Positions 29,349-38,519 are shown, counted from the stretch's first letter. The stretch: 64,000 nt of DNA from Stigmatella aurantiaca DW4/3-1 (GCF_000165485.1 NC_014623.1:3181501-3245500), one strand, 5' to 3'. Program-made: numbers and translations. Notes: generated by a model from the sequence alone, not told the origin.

Positions 29349-29370
29349 CCTTGGGGACCAATCCCCAAGG
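29349..29370 (-). promoter_or_regulatory. Perfect inverted repeat at the ribosome-binding site
   Basis: CCTTGGGGA and TCCCCAAGG form nine-base arms around a four-base loop. On the minus strand the right arm runs into the AAGGAG ribosome-binding site of the gene starting at 29340. It could be an operator for a dimeric repressor or an RNA hairpin that limits translation. Confidence 0.5.
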
Positions 29371-29534
29371 CCCTTTACAAAATGGAATCTGGGCAATCGG
29401 TCGCGGAGCCAACTTTTTTGAATCCTGAGTGGTTTCAGGGGGTTGCTCCTGTGGATGCTGTTATGGGGAGCCAGTTCGAGCGCTTCGTTGTCGCGCGCGC
29501 TGGGAGAATTTGGATGCCTACGAAGGCAGCCCGA

Positions 29535-30969
29535 TCACCCAATCACCCGCACCCCAATCTCGCCGATGCGCGGGCCGCCCGTTGTCCGCTCCTTCTGGCA
29601 CGCGAGCGCCACTGCCCAGAACTTGTCCGCGTGCCCGCGGTTGGTGCGCTCGGCGTCGAAGGACACCTTCCCCGAGGGCAGCACGCGCCGCTTGATGGAG
29701 TGAATCTGCCCGACAAGCTCACGCTGGCGCGGCAGCGTGACATCGCGGCGCTGGAGCAGAATCTTGAAGTCGGTGGCCCAGCGCTCCTTGGCCTCGTTGG
29801 TGAAGCTCTCCTCCACCACCTGGGGAAAGTCGCGGGCCAGGTTCTCGGCAAGGTTCATTCCGATACCGCTCTTATCAACGCTGAGGCGCGCCACGGGCAG
29901 GACGGACAGGAGTCGACGGAGGTGGGCTTCCTGCTCCGCGAAGGGGACACCTTCGAAGCTGCGCAGCATCCTGCAGGTGAAGCGGCCCTCCACCTCTTCG
30001 AATACGGCCAGCTCGGAGCGGTCTCGCGTGCGGCCCACGTCGAAACCCGCCACCAGGCGGCCCTGGGGCACGGGCACGTCGGAGGCGTCCTGGGCCATCG
30101 GCAGCTCGTCGATGGTGCACGGGAGGATGAGCTCGTAGGGGAGGAAGCTGTAGGACTCGTCGACGTAAAAGGCATTCGAACTCCTGCTGGAAGTCCTCCT
30201 GGGGCAAGGAGTCGAACTGCTCGGTGAGGACGGGGCGCCCGAAGCGAGCGACGCGCTCCTCGGTGGACATGCGGGGTGCCTCCACTGCGGCGCGACTCAC
30301 GTCGAGAGAGAAGAAGCGGCATAGCCACCAGGGCACCAGTTGGCGGGCGTGGTGCGGGTACTTGCGCAGTTCCTGGGTGTCTATCTCCCAGAAGATGCCG
30401 CGCCGGCCGAGAGGGGTGCTGCCCCCTGTGAGTTGTCCATGCGAGCGCAGGATGAGGGCGGTGCTGCCTGTATAGACTTCGCGGTCGTTGACCAGGTGCG
30501 CCAGCTCGTCGAGGTAGACATCGCCGCGCTTGCCGCGCGGAGGCTTGGCGGGAACGGAGATGATGCGCGAGAGGCGCCGGCCTCGGGAGTTCGACTCGAA
30601 GGCCAGCTCCGTCTTGGCATCCGTCACGAGCTTCTTCTGGTAGGCGAGCGGCAGCTCCTCGTACACCTGCCGGGCGATGAGCACCTTCTCGACAGCGTCC
30701 GAGAGGTTGTACGAAACGAAGACCGCCGTGTGGCCGTCGCGCAGGTGGCACCGCGCCAGGGCCTCGAGAGCGAAGAGGAAGGAGAAGCCCACTTGGCGGC
30801 TCTTCGCCACCCACCTGAACCGGGAGCGGTTGCCGAGAAAGGACTGCTGGTACGGCTCCAGCACCACCGGTTCGTTGTCGTACTGGCACAGCCCGGAAAT
30901 GAATCCGGACTCGGTGGCCAGCCACTGTGTGAGGTCATCCTCGGTGCGCTTGACGATGCCGAGCGTCAC
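29535..30969 (-). pseudogene. Terminase large subunit, disrupted by a frameshift
   Basis: Starts at a GTG at 30969 after GAGAGGACAGC. The ATPase half reads [40 protein letters not shown] (Walker A region) and [20 protein letters not shown] (Walker B). The nuclease half has [40 protein letters not shown] and [20 protein letters not shown]. The two halves are in different frames. The break is near 30174, where the first frame runs on as arginine-rich nonsense after EDFQQEFE. The region has one base too many for a whole number of codons. Intact, it would be about 478 residues and package DNA at the portal. Confidence 0.85.
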
Positions 30970-31049
30970 GCTGTCCTCTCTGCATGTTCCGTTGCTTTCT
31001 CTCGGCACCAGAGCGCGTATGGCTGCGTCCTCTTCACGACGGAGCCGCC

Positions 31050-31664
31050 ATGTCTGCCTATGCCGCTGTTGCCCGCCCACCTCGCACGCTCACGGAGAAG
31101 GAGGTGGCGCTCCTGCTGCGCGTCACGGGGGCGCACAAGGAGGGCTTCCGGGACCACTGCCTCTACAGCCTCGCGCTGGCCTCGGGCCTGCGTGAGCACG
31201 AACTGGTCGCCCTCAACATCGGCGACATCTTCAACGAGCGCGGGCGCGCGCGCCGGCACGTGATGCTGACTGTCTTCAAGGGCAGCCGCCGACACCCGCG
31301 TCCCCAGGAAATCGTTCTCGCGGACGCGGTGCGCGCGAAGCTGGAGAAGCTGCTGCGCCTGAAGCGTGCGCAGGGACACGACGTGGGTCCCCTGGCGCCG
31401 CTCTTCCTGAGTCGCAAGAGCCTGCGCCTGTCCACGCGGCAGGTGCGCCACGGCTTCGCGGTGTGGCAGGAGCGCGCGGGCCTGGAGCGGCACCTGAACT
31501 TCCACTGCACCCGTCACACCGCATGCACCGGGGTGTACCGGCGGACGAAGGACATCCGCCTCACCCAGCGCTTCGCGCGCCAGCGCAGCGTCGACTCCAC
31601 CGTCATCTACACGCACCCCTCGGACGACGAGCTGGTGCGCGTGACGCAAGAGTTGCCCTGCTGA
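31050..31664 (+). CDS. Tyrosine recombinase (XerC/D-like catalytic domain only)
   Basis: 204 residues from an ATG at 31050 with GGAG upstream, opposite to terminase. Catalytic residues are visible: Arg48 in [12 protein letters not shown], His152 and Arg155 in [13 protein letters not shown], and Tyr187 in [13 protein letters not shown]. The usual second His is replaced by Gln in FARQRSVD. There is only a short N-terminal extension, so the core-binding domain is minimal. Such small recombinases can resolve multimers or invert short segments. The main integrase is probably the large serine recombinase at 47699. Confidence 0.82.
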   Translation: MSAYAAVARPPRTLTEKEVALLLRVTGAHKEGFRDHCLYSLALASGLREHELVALNIGDIFNERGRARRHVMLTVFKGSRRHPRPQEIVLADAVRAKLEKLLRLKRAQGHDVGPLAPLFLSRKSLRLSTRQVRHGFAVWQERAGLERHLNFHCTRHTACTGVYRRTKDIRLTQRFARQRSVDSTVIYTHPSDDELVRVTQELPC

Positions 31665-31787
31665 TGGGGCAGGCCGCCTCCGCGCTGAGCGCCCACGAGA
31701 GCCCCTGGCTGGGCCGGGGTGCCGCGCGGAGGCTGGGAAGAGGGGCTGGGCGCGAACGCTGCGCGCGCGGCCCCCTGCGCAACCGGC

Positions 31788-31817
31788 GTAAGTGAACGCC
31801 TCGCGCCGTTCACTTAC
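31788..31817. repeat. Inverted repeat GTAAGTGAACG / CGTTCACTTAC
   Basis: Two perfect eleven-base arms separated by eight bases. It is 120 bases after the recombinase stop. The same core AAGTGAACG recurs at 32437 and 32647, and inverted at 31843 and 32684. No U-run follows, so a protein-binding site is more likely than a terminator. Confidence 0.65.
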
Positions 31818-32278
31818 CGGGCGCAAATGAGCAGGGGAGGGGTGTTCACTTTTTCGGAGCTGACCCTCTCGAAAAGGGCCCCAGGTACACGCCCCGGCGG
31901 CGAGGCCCGCACGAAAAAACGCACCACCCCCCACCCTGGCGTCAGGGGTAGGCGGGGTAGGCGTGCTGGCGTCATTGGTAGGCATGGTTGCGCCCGGCCG
32001 GGGCTGGCGGTGAAGGGGAGTGGGGACGAACTGGGCCGCGCGTTGGGCGGCCGGTGGCGCGAACCTGCGGAAAGCGGCAATCGGCCTCGGCGCTTCGGCC
32101 CTTCATGAGGGCTCGTAAGCGCGCGAAACAGCGTGGGGGCCGTGACGCCGAATGGCCGCCTTTACCTATTTCCGGCCATTCGGCTCGGCCCTGGTAAGGG
32201 CACGCGCGCCCAGGTGCGCGCGGGGCGGCGGGCCGGTGCTTCGAGGGCAGCTCGGGGGCTCGTGGGGCTCACGAGGAA

Positions 32279-32313
32279 GACAAAGGCCTGCGGCCCGAAG
32301 CGCGCGGGGACAC
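32279..32313 (-). promoter_or_regulatory. Variant (35-bp) of the repeated promoter-like element, copy D
   Basis: Minus strand: GTGTCCCCGCGCGCTTCG, then GGCCGCAGGCCTTTGTC. Both conserved ends are present, but the interval is two bases longer than in the 33-bp copies. It lies about 1.3 kb upstream of the terminase start, with the plus-strand recombinase gene between them. It may be weaker or degenerate. Confidence 0.5.
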
Positions 32314-32644
32314 GCGCGCACAAACGGTGCGTCACGCGGCGACAGGCGCGGTGCGCGGGGCTGAACCGGGGCCACGCGCCAGGTGGGCCACGTGGCGGCC
32401 AGCGAGGCGCAGCGGAGCAGGGCGTCCTGGGCCGGGAAAGTGAACGGCGCGCTGGCGTCCGGCCCGCTGGACGGAGTGTGCTTCCGGGCGCGAGTTCAGG
32501 CCCAAACTCGTACCGCGGCGCTCATGGACCTGGTGGTTGTCCGCCCTAACCTCGCGAAACTACGAAGGCTGTGGGGCCAGACGTGTGCTTCTGCGCGCCA
32601 GGTGGAGCTCCCGGGGGAAAGTGACCAGGCCAGGCCTGGCGCGG

Positions 32645-32694
32645 CGAAAGTGAACGGCGAAACTGAACGCGAAAAAGGCTCCGTTCACTTTCCG
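32645..32694. repeat. Inverted AAAGTGAACGG sites beside the small terminase gene
   Basis: CGAAAGTGAACGG at 32645 and its complement CCGTTCACTTTCCG ending at 32694 flank an imperfect third site, GAAACTGAACGCG. It lies within 11-60 bases of the stop of the putative small terminase gene. A further copy is at 32436-32449. The arrangement suggests cooperative binding of a dimer. Confidence 0.6.
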
Positions 32695-32704
32695 AAGGGC
32701 TGTC

Positions 32705-33769
32705 TCAGGCGGGGTCGGCGGGGGGCGCGACGTCCGTGGGTTGAGCCACGAGGGCGTCGTCCTTGGGGCCTCCCGGGGAGGCCGTGTCGAGGTCCTCGTC
32801 GTCGCTGCTCACCACCTCTGCGTCCACCTCGCCGCGCACGGCGGGCGTCGTCTCGCGCGCAGCTCGCAGGGCCTGGGCGTGCCGAGCCTGGAGGCCCTCC
32901 AGCGAGAAGCTGGCGTGCAGCTCCTGGCGGGAGTCGGCGCCGCCCATGACGAACTCCTTCAAGCGCACCATGGTGTTGAAGTCGGTGGGGTTGTCGACGC
33001 GCACCCGGCCCTCGGCCAGCGCCTCCTCGAAGCCGAGGAGGTAGCCGTCAATCATCTTCAGGGCGTCGTCCTTGGAGACGGCGATGGCGGTGGCGCGCAG
33101 CTCAATCAGCTTCTGGTCCGCCTTGGTGGCGATGCGGACTTTCGCCTCCTCGCGGCGGCGCAGGCAGTTGTGCTCCTTGGAGTAGGTGGCGACGAGGGAG
33201 GTGGCGACGCCGAAGCGCTCGGCCAACTCGCGGTACGAGGCGTAGTCCGTCATGGTGGAGCCGTCGGGGAGCGTCGTCACGTCGCCGAAAACGAGGGCGC
33301 GGTCCAGCTCCTGGCGCGGGAGCGCGGGCTCCTCGGACTTGCGAGGGCGGCCCGTCTTGCGCTGCGCGGGCGGCGGAGGGGGTAGCTCTTCGACAGGCGC
33401 GGGCGGCGCGAGCTGCGCGGGCAGCGGAGGGGGTAGCACTTCGACAGGCGCAGGCGGCGCGAGCTGCGCGGGCGGCGGAGGGGGTAGCTCTTCGGAAGGC
33501 GGCAGCGTCGCGCGTTGCGGGCCTGCGAGGAGGCGCTTGCGGCGGCCGAGACAGTCGTGGTGCTCGGCGTACCGGGCAATGGCGCTGTGCGCGACGCCGA
33601 AGCGCTGGGCCAGCTCGCGGAAGGAGGGGAAGCGCCTCTTCACACGGCCTCGCGTGGTAGGCACCTCCTCGCCCTCGACGAGGAGTCGGTCCACTGTGTC
33701 GGGAGGAAACCGGGGGCCTTCGGCCTTGGTGGGGCGCCCCAGCCTCTTGACGGGCTTCTTCTTCGCCAT
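32705..33769 (-). CDS. Putative terminase small subunit with duplicated HTH unit
   Basis: 354 residues from an ATG at 33769. Two homologous units are seen. Unit 1 is about residues 10-79 ([20 protein letters not shown], then [20 protein letters not shown], then [11 protein letters not shown]). Unit 2 is about 139-207 ([20 protein letters not shown], then [20 protein letters not shown], then [10 protein letters not shown]). Each has an AT-hook-like GRP[TR]K and a helix-turn-helix. Between them is a proline-rich linker with repeated APPAPVE. The C-terminal third ([20 protein letters not shown]) suits a terminase oligomerisation region. It would recognise the packaging site. Confidence 0.6.
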   Translation of the reverse strand: MAKKKPVKRLGRPTKAEGPRFPPDTVDRLLVEGEEVPTTRGRVKRRFPSFRELAQRFGVAHSAIARYAEHHDCLGRRKRLLAGPQRATLPPSEELPPPPPAQLAPPAPVEVLPPPLPAQLAPPAPVEELPPPPPAQRKTGRPRKSEEPALPRQELDRALVFGDVTTLPDGSTMTDYASYRELAERFGVATSLVATYSKEHNCLRRREEAKVRIATKADQKLIELRATAIAVSKDDALKMIDGYLLGFEEALAEGRVRVDNPTDFNTMVRLKEFVMGGADSRQELHASFSLEGLQARHAQALRAARETTPAVRGEVDAEVVSSDDEDLDTASPGGPKDDALVAQPTDVAPPADPA

Positions 33770-33778
33770 GGCCGTCCC

Positions 33779-34584
33779 TCAGCAGCCTCCGGAGGGCTGC
33801 GCTGCGACGTCCACCGCCTGGGTGCGCAGGCGCTGCATCAGCCGCGTGCGCTGGCGCTTCAGGCGCTGGTACGTCCTCTCGGTCTCGTCGGCGTCACCTT
33901 CGACGAGGCGGCTGGCGTAGGCACGCAGCTTCTCTCGCCGGACGACGGTGGCCATGAGGACCTCGACGTCGCTGTGAGGCAGGGTGCCCCGGGCCAAGTG
34001 CACCAGCACGGCGTCGCGCTTCACGAAACTGCGGCGGACGCTGGGCCGCCTGGGGCTCTCCACCGGCGTGGCGTGACGGGTGTCCGGCAGCCACTCGGCG
34101 AGCTGCGCCTGCGTGTACGTCTCGTGCTGTTCCGCGCGCTCCTTACGGAGGTGCCGGAACACCTCGCGCGCCGTCTGCTGTCGCAGGCGGACGGCCGTCC
34201 AGTCACCCCAGCGGGAAAGAGGGAAGGCGCGCGCGACGGAGAGGAAGGTGGCGAGAACGAGCTGGTCCAGGTCCTCCCGGGGCACCGCGCTGCCGAGGAG
34301 GCGGCGGCGCAGGCGCCGCAACATGGGGGCGTAGGCGGCGGCGAGGCCCGCCGTCCACGCGGGGCTGGAGGAGGCCTGCATTTCGGCCACCAGGGCCCGA
34401 GTGAGGGCTTCCCTCTCCGGGTACGTCTCCTCGCGCGCGTCAGCCATGGCGGCCAGCACCGATTCGAGCGTGGCGTGGCGCGCGAAGGCGGGCCGCCGCG
34501 TGCGCGCAGCCGCGAAGACGGCGTGGTGCCGAGGGGAGAGCGCCTCCACACGCAGCAGGCCCAGGAGGTGGCCGAAGAAGTCAC

Positions 34585-34588
<4 letters not shown>
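33779..34588 (-). CDS. Sigma-70-like (ECF-type) regulator candidate
   Basis: 269 residues from a GTG at 34588 (GTGA overlap with the nuclease stop). The middle resembles sigma region 2: YAPMLRRLRRRLLGSAVPRE, DLDQLVLATFLSVARAFPLS, then ROS-like aromatic RWGDWTAVRLRQQTAREVFR. The C-terminus (DETERTYQRLKRQRTRLMQR) could be a degenerate region 4. The N-terminal 90 residues are helical and unassigned. It lies between recombination genes and small terminase, a usual spot for a late-gene activator. It could drive the 33-bp elements. The match is suggestive, not firm. Confidence 0.5.
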
Positions 34589-34919
<331 letters not shown>

Positions 34920-34923
<4 letters not shown>

Positions 34924-35474
34924 GGTTGTACCTCCTTCCAGGTCCGGCCGCGCCCGATGTTGGACACGGTGGTAAGGCTGACTCCAAACCGCAAGGCAAG
35001 GCTCTTCAGCCGCTCCCCCGTGAAGCGGAGCCTCCGGATTTTTCGGACGTCCTCCTCCGTGAGCGGCGAGTGGGAGCGTGCACCTGGACGCCCATCCATC
35101 CTTCCGAGAGCAGCAGCGTGCTGGATGTTCTCTGGGGCACTCACCCATCGGAGATTCTCGCTGCGGTTGTCGCTGCGGTCCGCGTTGATGTGGTCACAGA
35201 CGAGGCCGTGCGGCCGGGGACCCACGAATGCGGCAAGCACAAGGTGATGCACTCCAACCGCCACCTTTCCGAGGACAGGATGGGTCAGCTTCACGGCTCG
35301 GTATCCCTTGCGGTCGCGGCCGGGCACAACGCGTGGGGAGTCAGCGCGGCAGCAAAGCTTTGCGCGAGTCCTCCAACTGCGAACCCGGCCCAGGTTCGAA
35401 ACCTCGTACCAGTCGTCGAAGCCCGGAACAGGGCGCCACTCCTCGTCGTGCAGTGGAAGCGAGGGCGTACTCAC
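34920..35474 (-). CDS. NUMOD4/HNH homing endonuclease
   Basis: 184 residues from a GTG at 35474 (GTGA overlap). The N-terminus has the NUMOD4 pattern EEWRPVPGFDDWYEVSNLGR VRSW. An HNH motif follows: VHHLVLAAFVGPRPHGLVCD then HINADRSDNRSENLRWVSAP EN. A C-terminal helix-turn-helix comes last (SLALRFGVSLTTVSNIGRGR TW). This is a free-standing homing nuclease of the type found in phages. Unusually for a mobile gene, it is fully merged into the operon with overlaps at both ends, so it may have been adapted for phage use. Confidence 0.88.
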
Positions 35475-36130
35475 GAGACACCTCCCGACTCCTCAAGCAG
35501 CCGCTCCATGTGCCCGCCACGGCTCATGCGCACGGCGAGGCGGCGAGCCACCTCCAGCGCGCAGCGGGCGTCCGCCATGGCGCGGTGAGGCGTGGGGCGG
35601 TGGATGCCGAAGTGCCTGGCCAGGGCGTTGAGGGAGAGAGACTCCACCTCGCCCGTGGCGAGCAGCGGCCACGCGAGGCTGGCGGTGTCGAGGCGGTGGT
35701 AGTCGACGGAGGGCAGCGTCAGCGCGGTGCGGCGGTAGCCCTCGACGAGGAAGCCCCAGTCGAAGCTGGTGTTGTGGCCGGCCACGAGGGTGCCCGCCAA
35801 GAGCGGCGTCACGGTGGCCAAGACTTCCTCCAGGGACAGGGCGTCCCGCCACTCCTCGTCGGAGTAGCCGCACACGGCCAGGGCTTCGGGGTGGGCGTCA
35901 GCCAGCCGGGTGGGCTGCACGCGCGCCTCGTACTCCGCCAGCACCTTGAGGCTTCGGGCGTCGACGCGGAGGACGGCCACCTCCAGCACCTCGTGACGAG
36001 AGGCGTCCAAGCCCGTCGTCTCCAGGTCGACGAAGCAGAGCGTCCGCAGGTGCGGCGGGAGGCTGGGGAAGAGCAGCGAGGGGAGGGGCGAGACAGGGGT
36101 GGTGTCGGAATCAGGGTGAGCGGGCAGCAT
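35471..36130 (-). CDS. DnaQ-like 3'-5' exonuclease
   Basis: 219 residues from an ATG at 36130. DEDDh motifs: FVDLETTGLDASRHEVLEVA (Exo I, Asp-Glu), GTLVAGHNTSFDWGFLVEGY (Exo II, Asp) and HRAMADARCALEVARRLA (Exo III, His-Asp). This is the proofreading exonuclease family of polymerase III epsilon. No polymerase is encoded nearby, so it probably serves phage recombination or trims DNA ends together with the adjacent RecB-type nuclease. Confidence 0.87.
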   Translation of the reverse strand: MLPAHPDSDTTPVSPLPSLLFPSLPPHLRTLCFVDLETTGLDASRHEVLEVAVLRVDARSLKVLAEYEARVQPTRLADAHPEALAVCGYSDEEWRDALSLEEVLATVTPLLAGTLVAGHNTSFDWGFLVEGYRRTALTLPSVDYHRLDTASLAWPLLATGEVESLSLNALARHFGIHRPTPHRAMADARCALEVARRLAVRMSRGGHMERLLEESGGVS

Positions 36131-37306
36131 CTATGCGACCTCCTTGGCCCAGAAGCGGGGCGAGTGGTGTTTGGCGGCGAGGGAGTCCAGCTCTGCTTTC
36201 AGCAGCGCGACGCGCGCGGTGCCCAGGCGCTTGCCCGCGTCCTTCAGCAGCGCGTCGAGGGCCTTCTTCTCGACGCTGGCGAGGCGCTGCATCAGCTCTT
36301 CACGGGAGAGGCCGGTGGCCCGAGCCAGCACCGCGACGGTGGGCTCCAGCGGGTAGTCGAGGCTGGTGGTGTTGAACATGCGGTAGCGCGTGCCGGCGAG
36401 GACGAGTTCGACCTGCTCGGCGAGGTGGGCCCGGAGGACGCCCTCCAGCTCCGCTTTGCGCGCGCCGAGAATCTTCGCGAGGTGGGCGACTTCCTGGCGC
36501 TCGCGGGCGACGGACTCCAAGTCGGACGTGTCCTCGCAGACGACGTCACGCTGTCCCTCCAGCGCCTGGGCGTAGGCGGGGCAGTTGCGCCGGTGGTCGC
36601 AGTACACGCAGTTGGGGTTGAGGCGGGCGGGGAAGGACTCCGCCTTCTCCATCTGCTGGCCCAGCGTCTCGACGTAGGCGAGGGCGGCGTCCAACTGCTC
36701 CTCGGTGCGCGTCGTCTCCTGCCGCACGCCGTGGCGCAGCATCCACATGGAGAGACGCACCTTCTTCGCCCAGGGCCACATGCGGCGCGCGGCGAGGGCG
36801 TAGAGGCTGAGCTGGAGGCTGGAGTCCAGCTCCTCGCGGGTGAAGAGCTGGTGGTTGGACTTGTAGTCGATGACGGCGATGGTCTCCTCGTCCACCCAGT
36901 CGACGCGGTCGATGAAGCCCAGGACGGTGAAGGGCCCCACCGGCAGGCGGAACTCCTTCTCCACGGCGAGGATGTCGCGGGAGTCCACGCGCCCCTGTTG
37001 GCGCACGAAGTCCTGGAGGATGCCGAGGCCCTGCTGGAAGAGGTCCAGGCCGGAGAGGCCCGAGGCGGCCCACGCTTCACGGTAGAGCTGGAGGGCACGC
37101 TCCTCGGAGAGGGCGCCAGCGTATTCGGTGTCGATGACTTCCTGGAGGAGTCGCTCGAGGACGGCGTGCAGCGCCTTCCCGAAGCTCAGGGGGACGCCGG
37201 GCTCGGCGGTGTGTTTGTCGAGGTAGTGGAGCCGGTAGGACAGCGGGCAGGCCTCGAAGCGGCTCAGCCGGCTGTATGACAAATGCTCGTTTCGCAGGGC
37301 GCTCAT
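36131..37306 (-). CDS. RecB/Cas4-like PD-(D/E)XK exonuclease
   Basis: 391 residues from an ATG at 37306. N-terminus [20 protein letters not shown] contains the first Cys of an iron-sulfur cluster; the other three are in [10 protein letters not shown]. Active-site residues: [14 protein letters not shown] (His), [23 protein letters not shown] split as GFIDRVDW (Asp) and AVIDYKSN (Asp-x-Lys), then [10 protein letters not shown] (QxxxY). This is the PDDEXK_1/AddB-Cas4 type. It likely works with the DnaQ-like exonuclease and resolvase in recombination-dependent replication. The C-terminal 140 residues are phage-specific. Confidence 0.88.
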   Translation of the reverse strand: MSALRNEHLSYSRLSRFEACPLSYRLHYLDKHTAEPGVPLSFGKALHAVLERLLQEVIDTEYAGALSEERALQLYREAWAASGLSGLDLFQQGLGILQDFVRQQGRVDSRDILAVEKEFRLPVGPFTVLGFIDRVDWVDEETIAVIDYKSNHQLFTREELDSSLQLSLYALAARRMWPWAKKVRLSMWMLRHGVRQETTRTEEQLDAALAYVETLGQQMEKAESFPARLNPNCVYCDHRRNCPAYAQALEGQRDVVCEDTSDLESVARERQEVAHLAKILGARKAELEGVLRAHLAEQVELVLAGTRYRMFNTTSLDYPLEPTVAVLARATGLSREELMQRLASVEKKALDALLKDAGKRLGTARVALLKAELDSLAAKHHSPRFWAKEVA

Positions 37307-37440
37307 GACGTGGGCCTCCGGGCCGGTGCAGTGGCGTGTCGCGAGACAGTCATCACGCTCTTTTCGAGAGACACATCAAGTCGAAGCACGGAGGCAGGGC
37401 GGCCCCTTGCGTGTGTTTCACAGACGCGGGCCACGCTCAT
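37303..37440 (-). CDS. 45-residue protein coupled at both ends
   Basis: Starts [20 protein letters not shown] and ends [10 protein letters not shown]. The ATG at 37440 overlaps the previous TGA, and its own TGA overlaps the next ATG at 37306 (both ATGA). Two exact overlaps in a 138-base frame are strong evidence of translation. The product is basic. It may be a functional micro-protein or serve only to keep ribosomes on the message between its neighbours. Confidence 0.55.
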   Translation of the reverse strand: MSVARVCETHARGRPASVLRLDVSLEKSVMTVSRHATAPARRPTS

Positions 37441-38036
37441 GACGACACCTCGTCCGCGGAGGCCGGCCGCTTTTCGAAGGACATGACGCGCGAGCCCGGG
37501 AAGGCAGACAGGACGCGCACCAGGGTGGCGGCATGCTCCGGGGTGAGCTCCTTTCGGGCCTGGCCGGTGTAGGCGGGGACGAGCCACACCTCGCCGTAGG
37601 TTTCGGAGCGGAAACACACCTCGGCGCCGAGGGCCTTGAAGCTGGCAATGTCCTCGTCCGTGAGTCCGCGCAAGACGTCCGCAGCCTGCTCCTTCACACC
37701 GGGAGACGGGATTGGTGGCGCGGGCTTGGCGGCGGGGGCCAGGGCTGGCTTCTTCGAGCCGGCCTCGGTCAGCGGATGTCCGAAGAGGTCCACCGCAGCC
37801 GGAGCGGACTTCGCCGGAGGCGCGGGGGAAGGGGGCGCGACCTCTTCACGAGGAGCACGGTGCTGCCGATTCACCTTCAGCCACTCGGTGCAGGTGCCCA
37901 CGCTGGGTAGCGTGCATCCCCCACCAGGCCGGTAGTGCAGGCAGTGCTTGCCCTCGCCGCGGACGTACGCTTCGCACGTCACGCCTGGCGGACGATGCTG
38001 TGCGGCGGTGGGCTGGAGGTAGTGAGTAAGGGCCAT
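37437..38036 (-). CDS. Uncharacterised first gene of the leftward early operon
   Basis: 199 residues from an ATG at 38036. The first 50 residues have clustered Cys and His (VTCEAYVRGEGKHCLHYRPG then CTLPSVGTCTEWLKVNRQ), probably a zinc-binding domain. A Pro/Ala-rich linker follows, then a folded C-terminal domain, LTDEDIASFKALGAEVCFRS and YGEVWLVPAYTGQARKELTP EHAA. The class-2 promoter-like element lies about 35 bases upstream. Possibly a replication or recombination accessory; no family recognised. Confidence 0.65.
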   Translation of the reverse strand: MALTHYLQPTAAQHRPPGVTCEAYVRGEGKHCLHYRPGGGCTLPSVGTCTEWLKVNRQHRAPREEVAPPSPAPPAKSAPAAVDLFGHPLTEAGSKKPALAPAAKPAPPIPSPGVKEQAADVLRGLTDEDIASFKALGAEVCFRSETYGEVWLVPAYTGQARKELTPEHAATLVRVLSAFPGSRVMSFEKRPASADEVSS

Positions 38037-38070
38037 GCGCGGATGTCGGCGGCGCGTGTTTGCCGATACA

Positions 38071-38105
38071 TCCTAAAAGCACCCCCTCCCTCCGTTTCGG
38101 GACAG
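38071..38105 (-). promoter_or_regulatory. Class-2 promoter-like element, leftward
   Basis: Minus strand: CTGTCCCGAAACGGAGGG, then AGGGGGTGCTTTTAGGA, preceded by AT-rich DNA with runs of A. It is 35 bases before the ATG at 38036. A near-identical element (about 30 of 34 positions) lies in the opposite direction at 40331-40366. The TGTCC-CGAAA-CGG start is shared with the 33-bp class-1 elements. Confidence 0.6.
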
Positions 38106-38170
38106 GGTTTCTTTTTGCCCGATTTCTTTTTTGATTTTTCCGAAGCGAGCGACACGCGGCCATAAGGCAG

Positions 38171-38203
38171 AGCAAAGGCCTCCGGCACGATTTCGGGGAC
38201 ATG
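38171..38203 (-). promoter_or_regulatory. 33-bp repeated promoter-like element, copy E
   Basis: Minus strand: CATGTCCCCGAAATCGTG, then CCGGAGGCCTTTGCT. Same 33-base length as copies A-C with one change in the last box. It lies 65 bases upstream of the class-2 element, so the leftward early operon may have two start sites used at different times. Confidence 0.6.
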
Positions 38204-38215
38204 CCGTCGCTGGGT

Positions 38216-38519
38216 GGCAGAAGGGTGGCAGCCGGTGGCAGGCGCCTTTTGAAAGACTGCCACGAAATTCCCCAGTGAAAACAACGGAGTGGCAGTGGTG
38301 GCAATGGTGGCAGTGTTTTTTGGGGTAATGCCACCTAGGGGAAGTGCGACTTCGAACCCCTATTGAATAGTGCCATTCAAATATGCACGCGCCCGCTACG
38401 TAGGGGTACTTGAAAAAAGACTGCCACCACTGCCACCAAGAGATAAGTTATTGAAATAAAAGAAGAAAAAGGTGGCAGATGGTACTGCCACCCACCTGCC
38501 ACCTCTGCCACCTTCTAAA
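38216..38519. repeat. GGTGGCAG iteron cluster with AT-rich DNA; candidate origin
   Basis: At least 13 copies of GGTGGCA or its complement TGCCACC within 300 bases, in both orientations and with irregular spacing. They include GAGTGGCAGTGGTGGCAATG and ACTGCCACCACTGCCACC. An unusually AT-rich segment (about 38430-38470) lies among them. Such iterons plus an unwinding segment are typical of replication origins, and they lie between two diverging phage operons. They could also be operator sites. TGGCA is half of a sigma-54 site, but no matching TTGC box at the right distance was seen. Confidence 0.6.

Larger units (their letters stand above)
31665..32704. other. 1 kb non-coding stretch between recombinase and small terminase genes
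   Basis: No protein-like frame on either strand. It holds at least six copies of AAGTGAACG or its complement, two of them arranged as long inverted repeats, and one variant of the 33-bp promoter-like element at 32279-32313. Because it lies between the large and small terminase genes, it could contain the packaging site and the terminase promoter. Confidence 0.55.

Noticed and set aside
31788-31817. Terminator for the tyrosine recombinase gene
   Set aside because: It lies 120 bases from the stop, has no U-run, and its core recurs several times in the same non-coding stretch, which fits binding sites better.
35228-37279. A 683-residue plus-strand open frame
   Set aside because: It lies wholly antisense to the HNH, DnaQ-like and RecB-like genes, is made of Gly/Glu/Arg/His-rich shadow sequence, and has no recognisable motif.
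38216-38519. Possible CRISPR array
   Set aside because: The repeated unit is only 6-8 bases, occurs in both orientations and with irregular spacing; there are no spacers of constant length and no cas genes.
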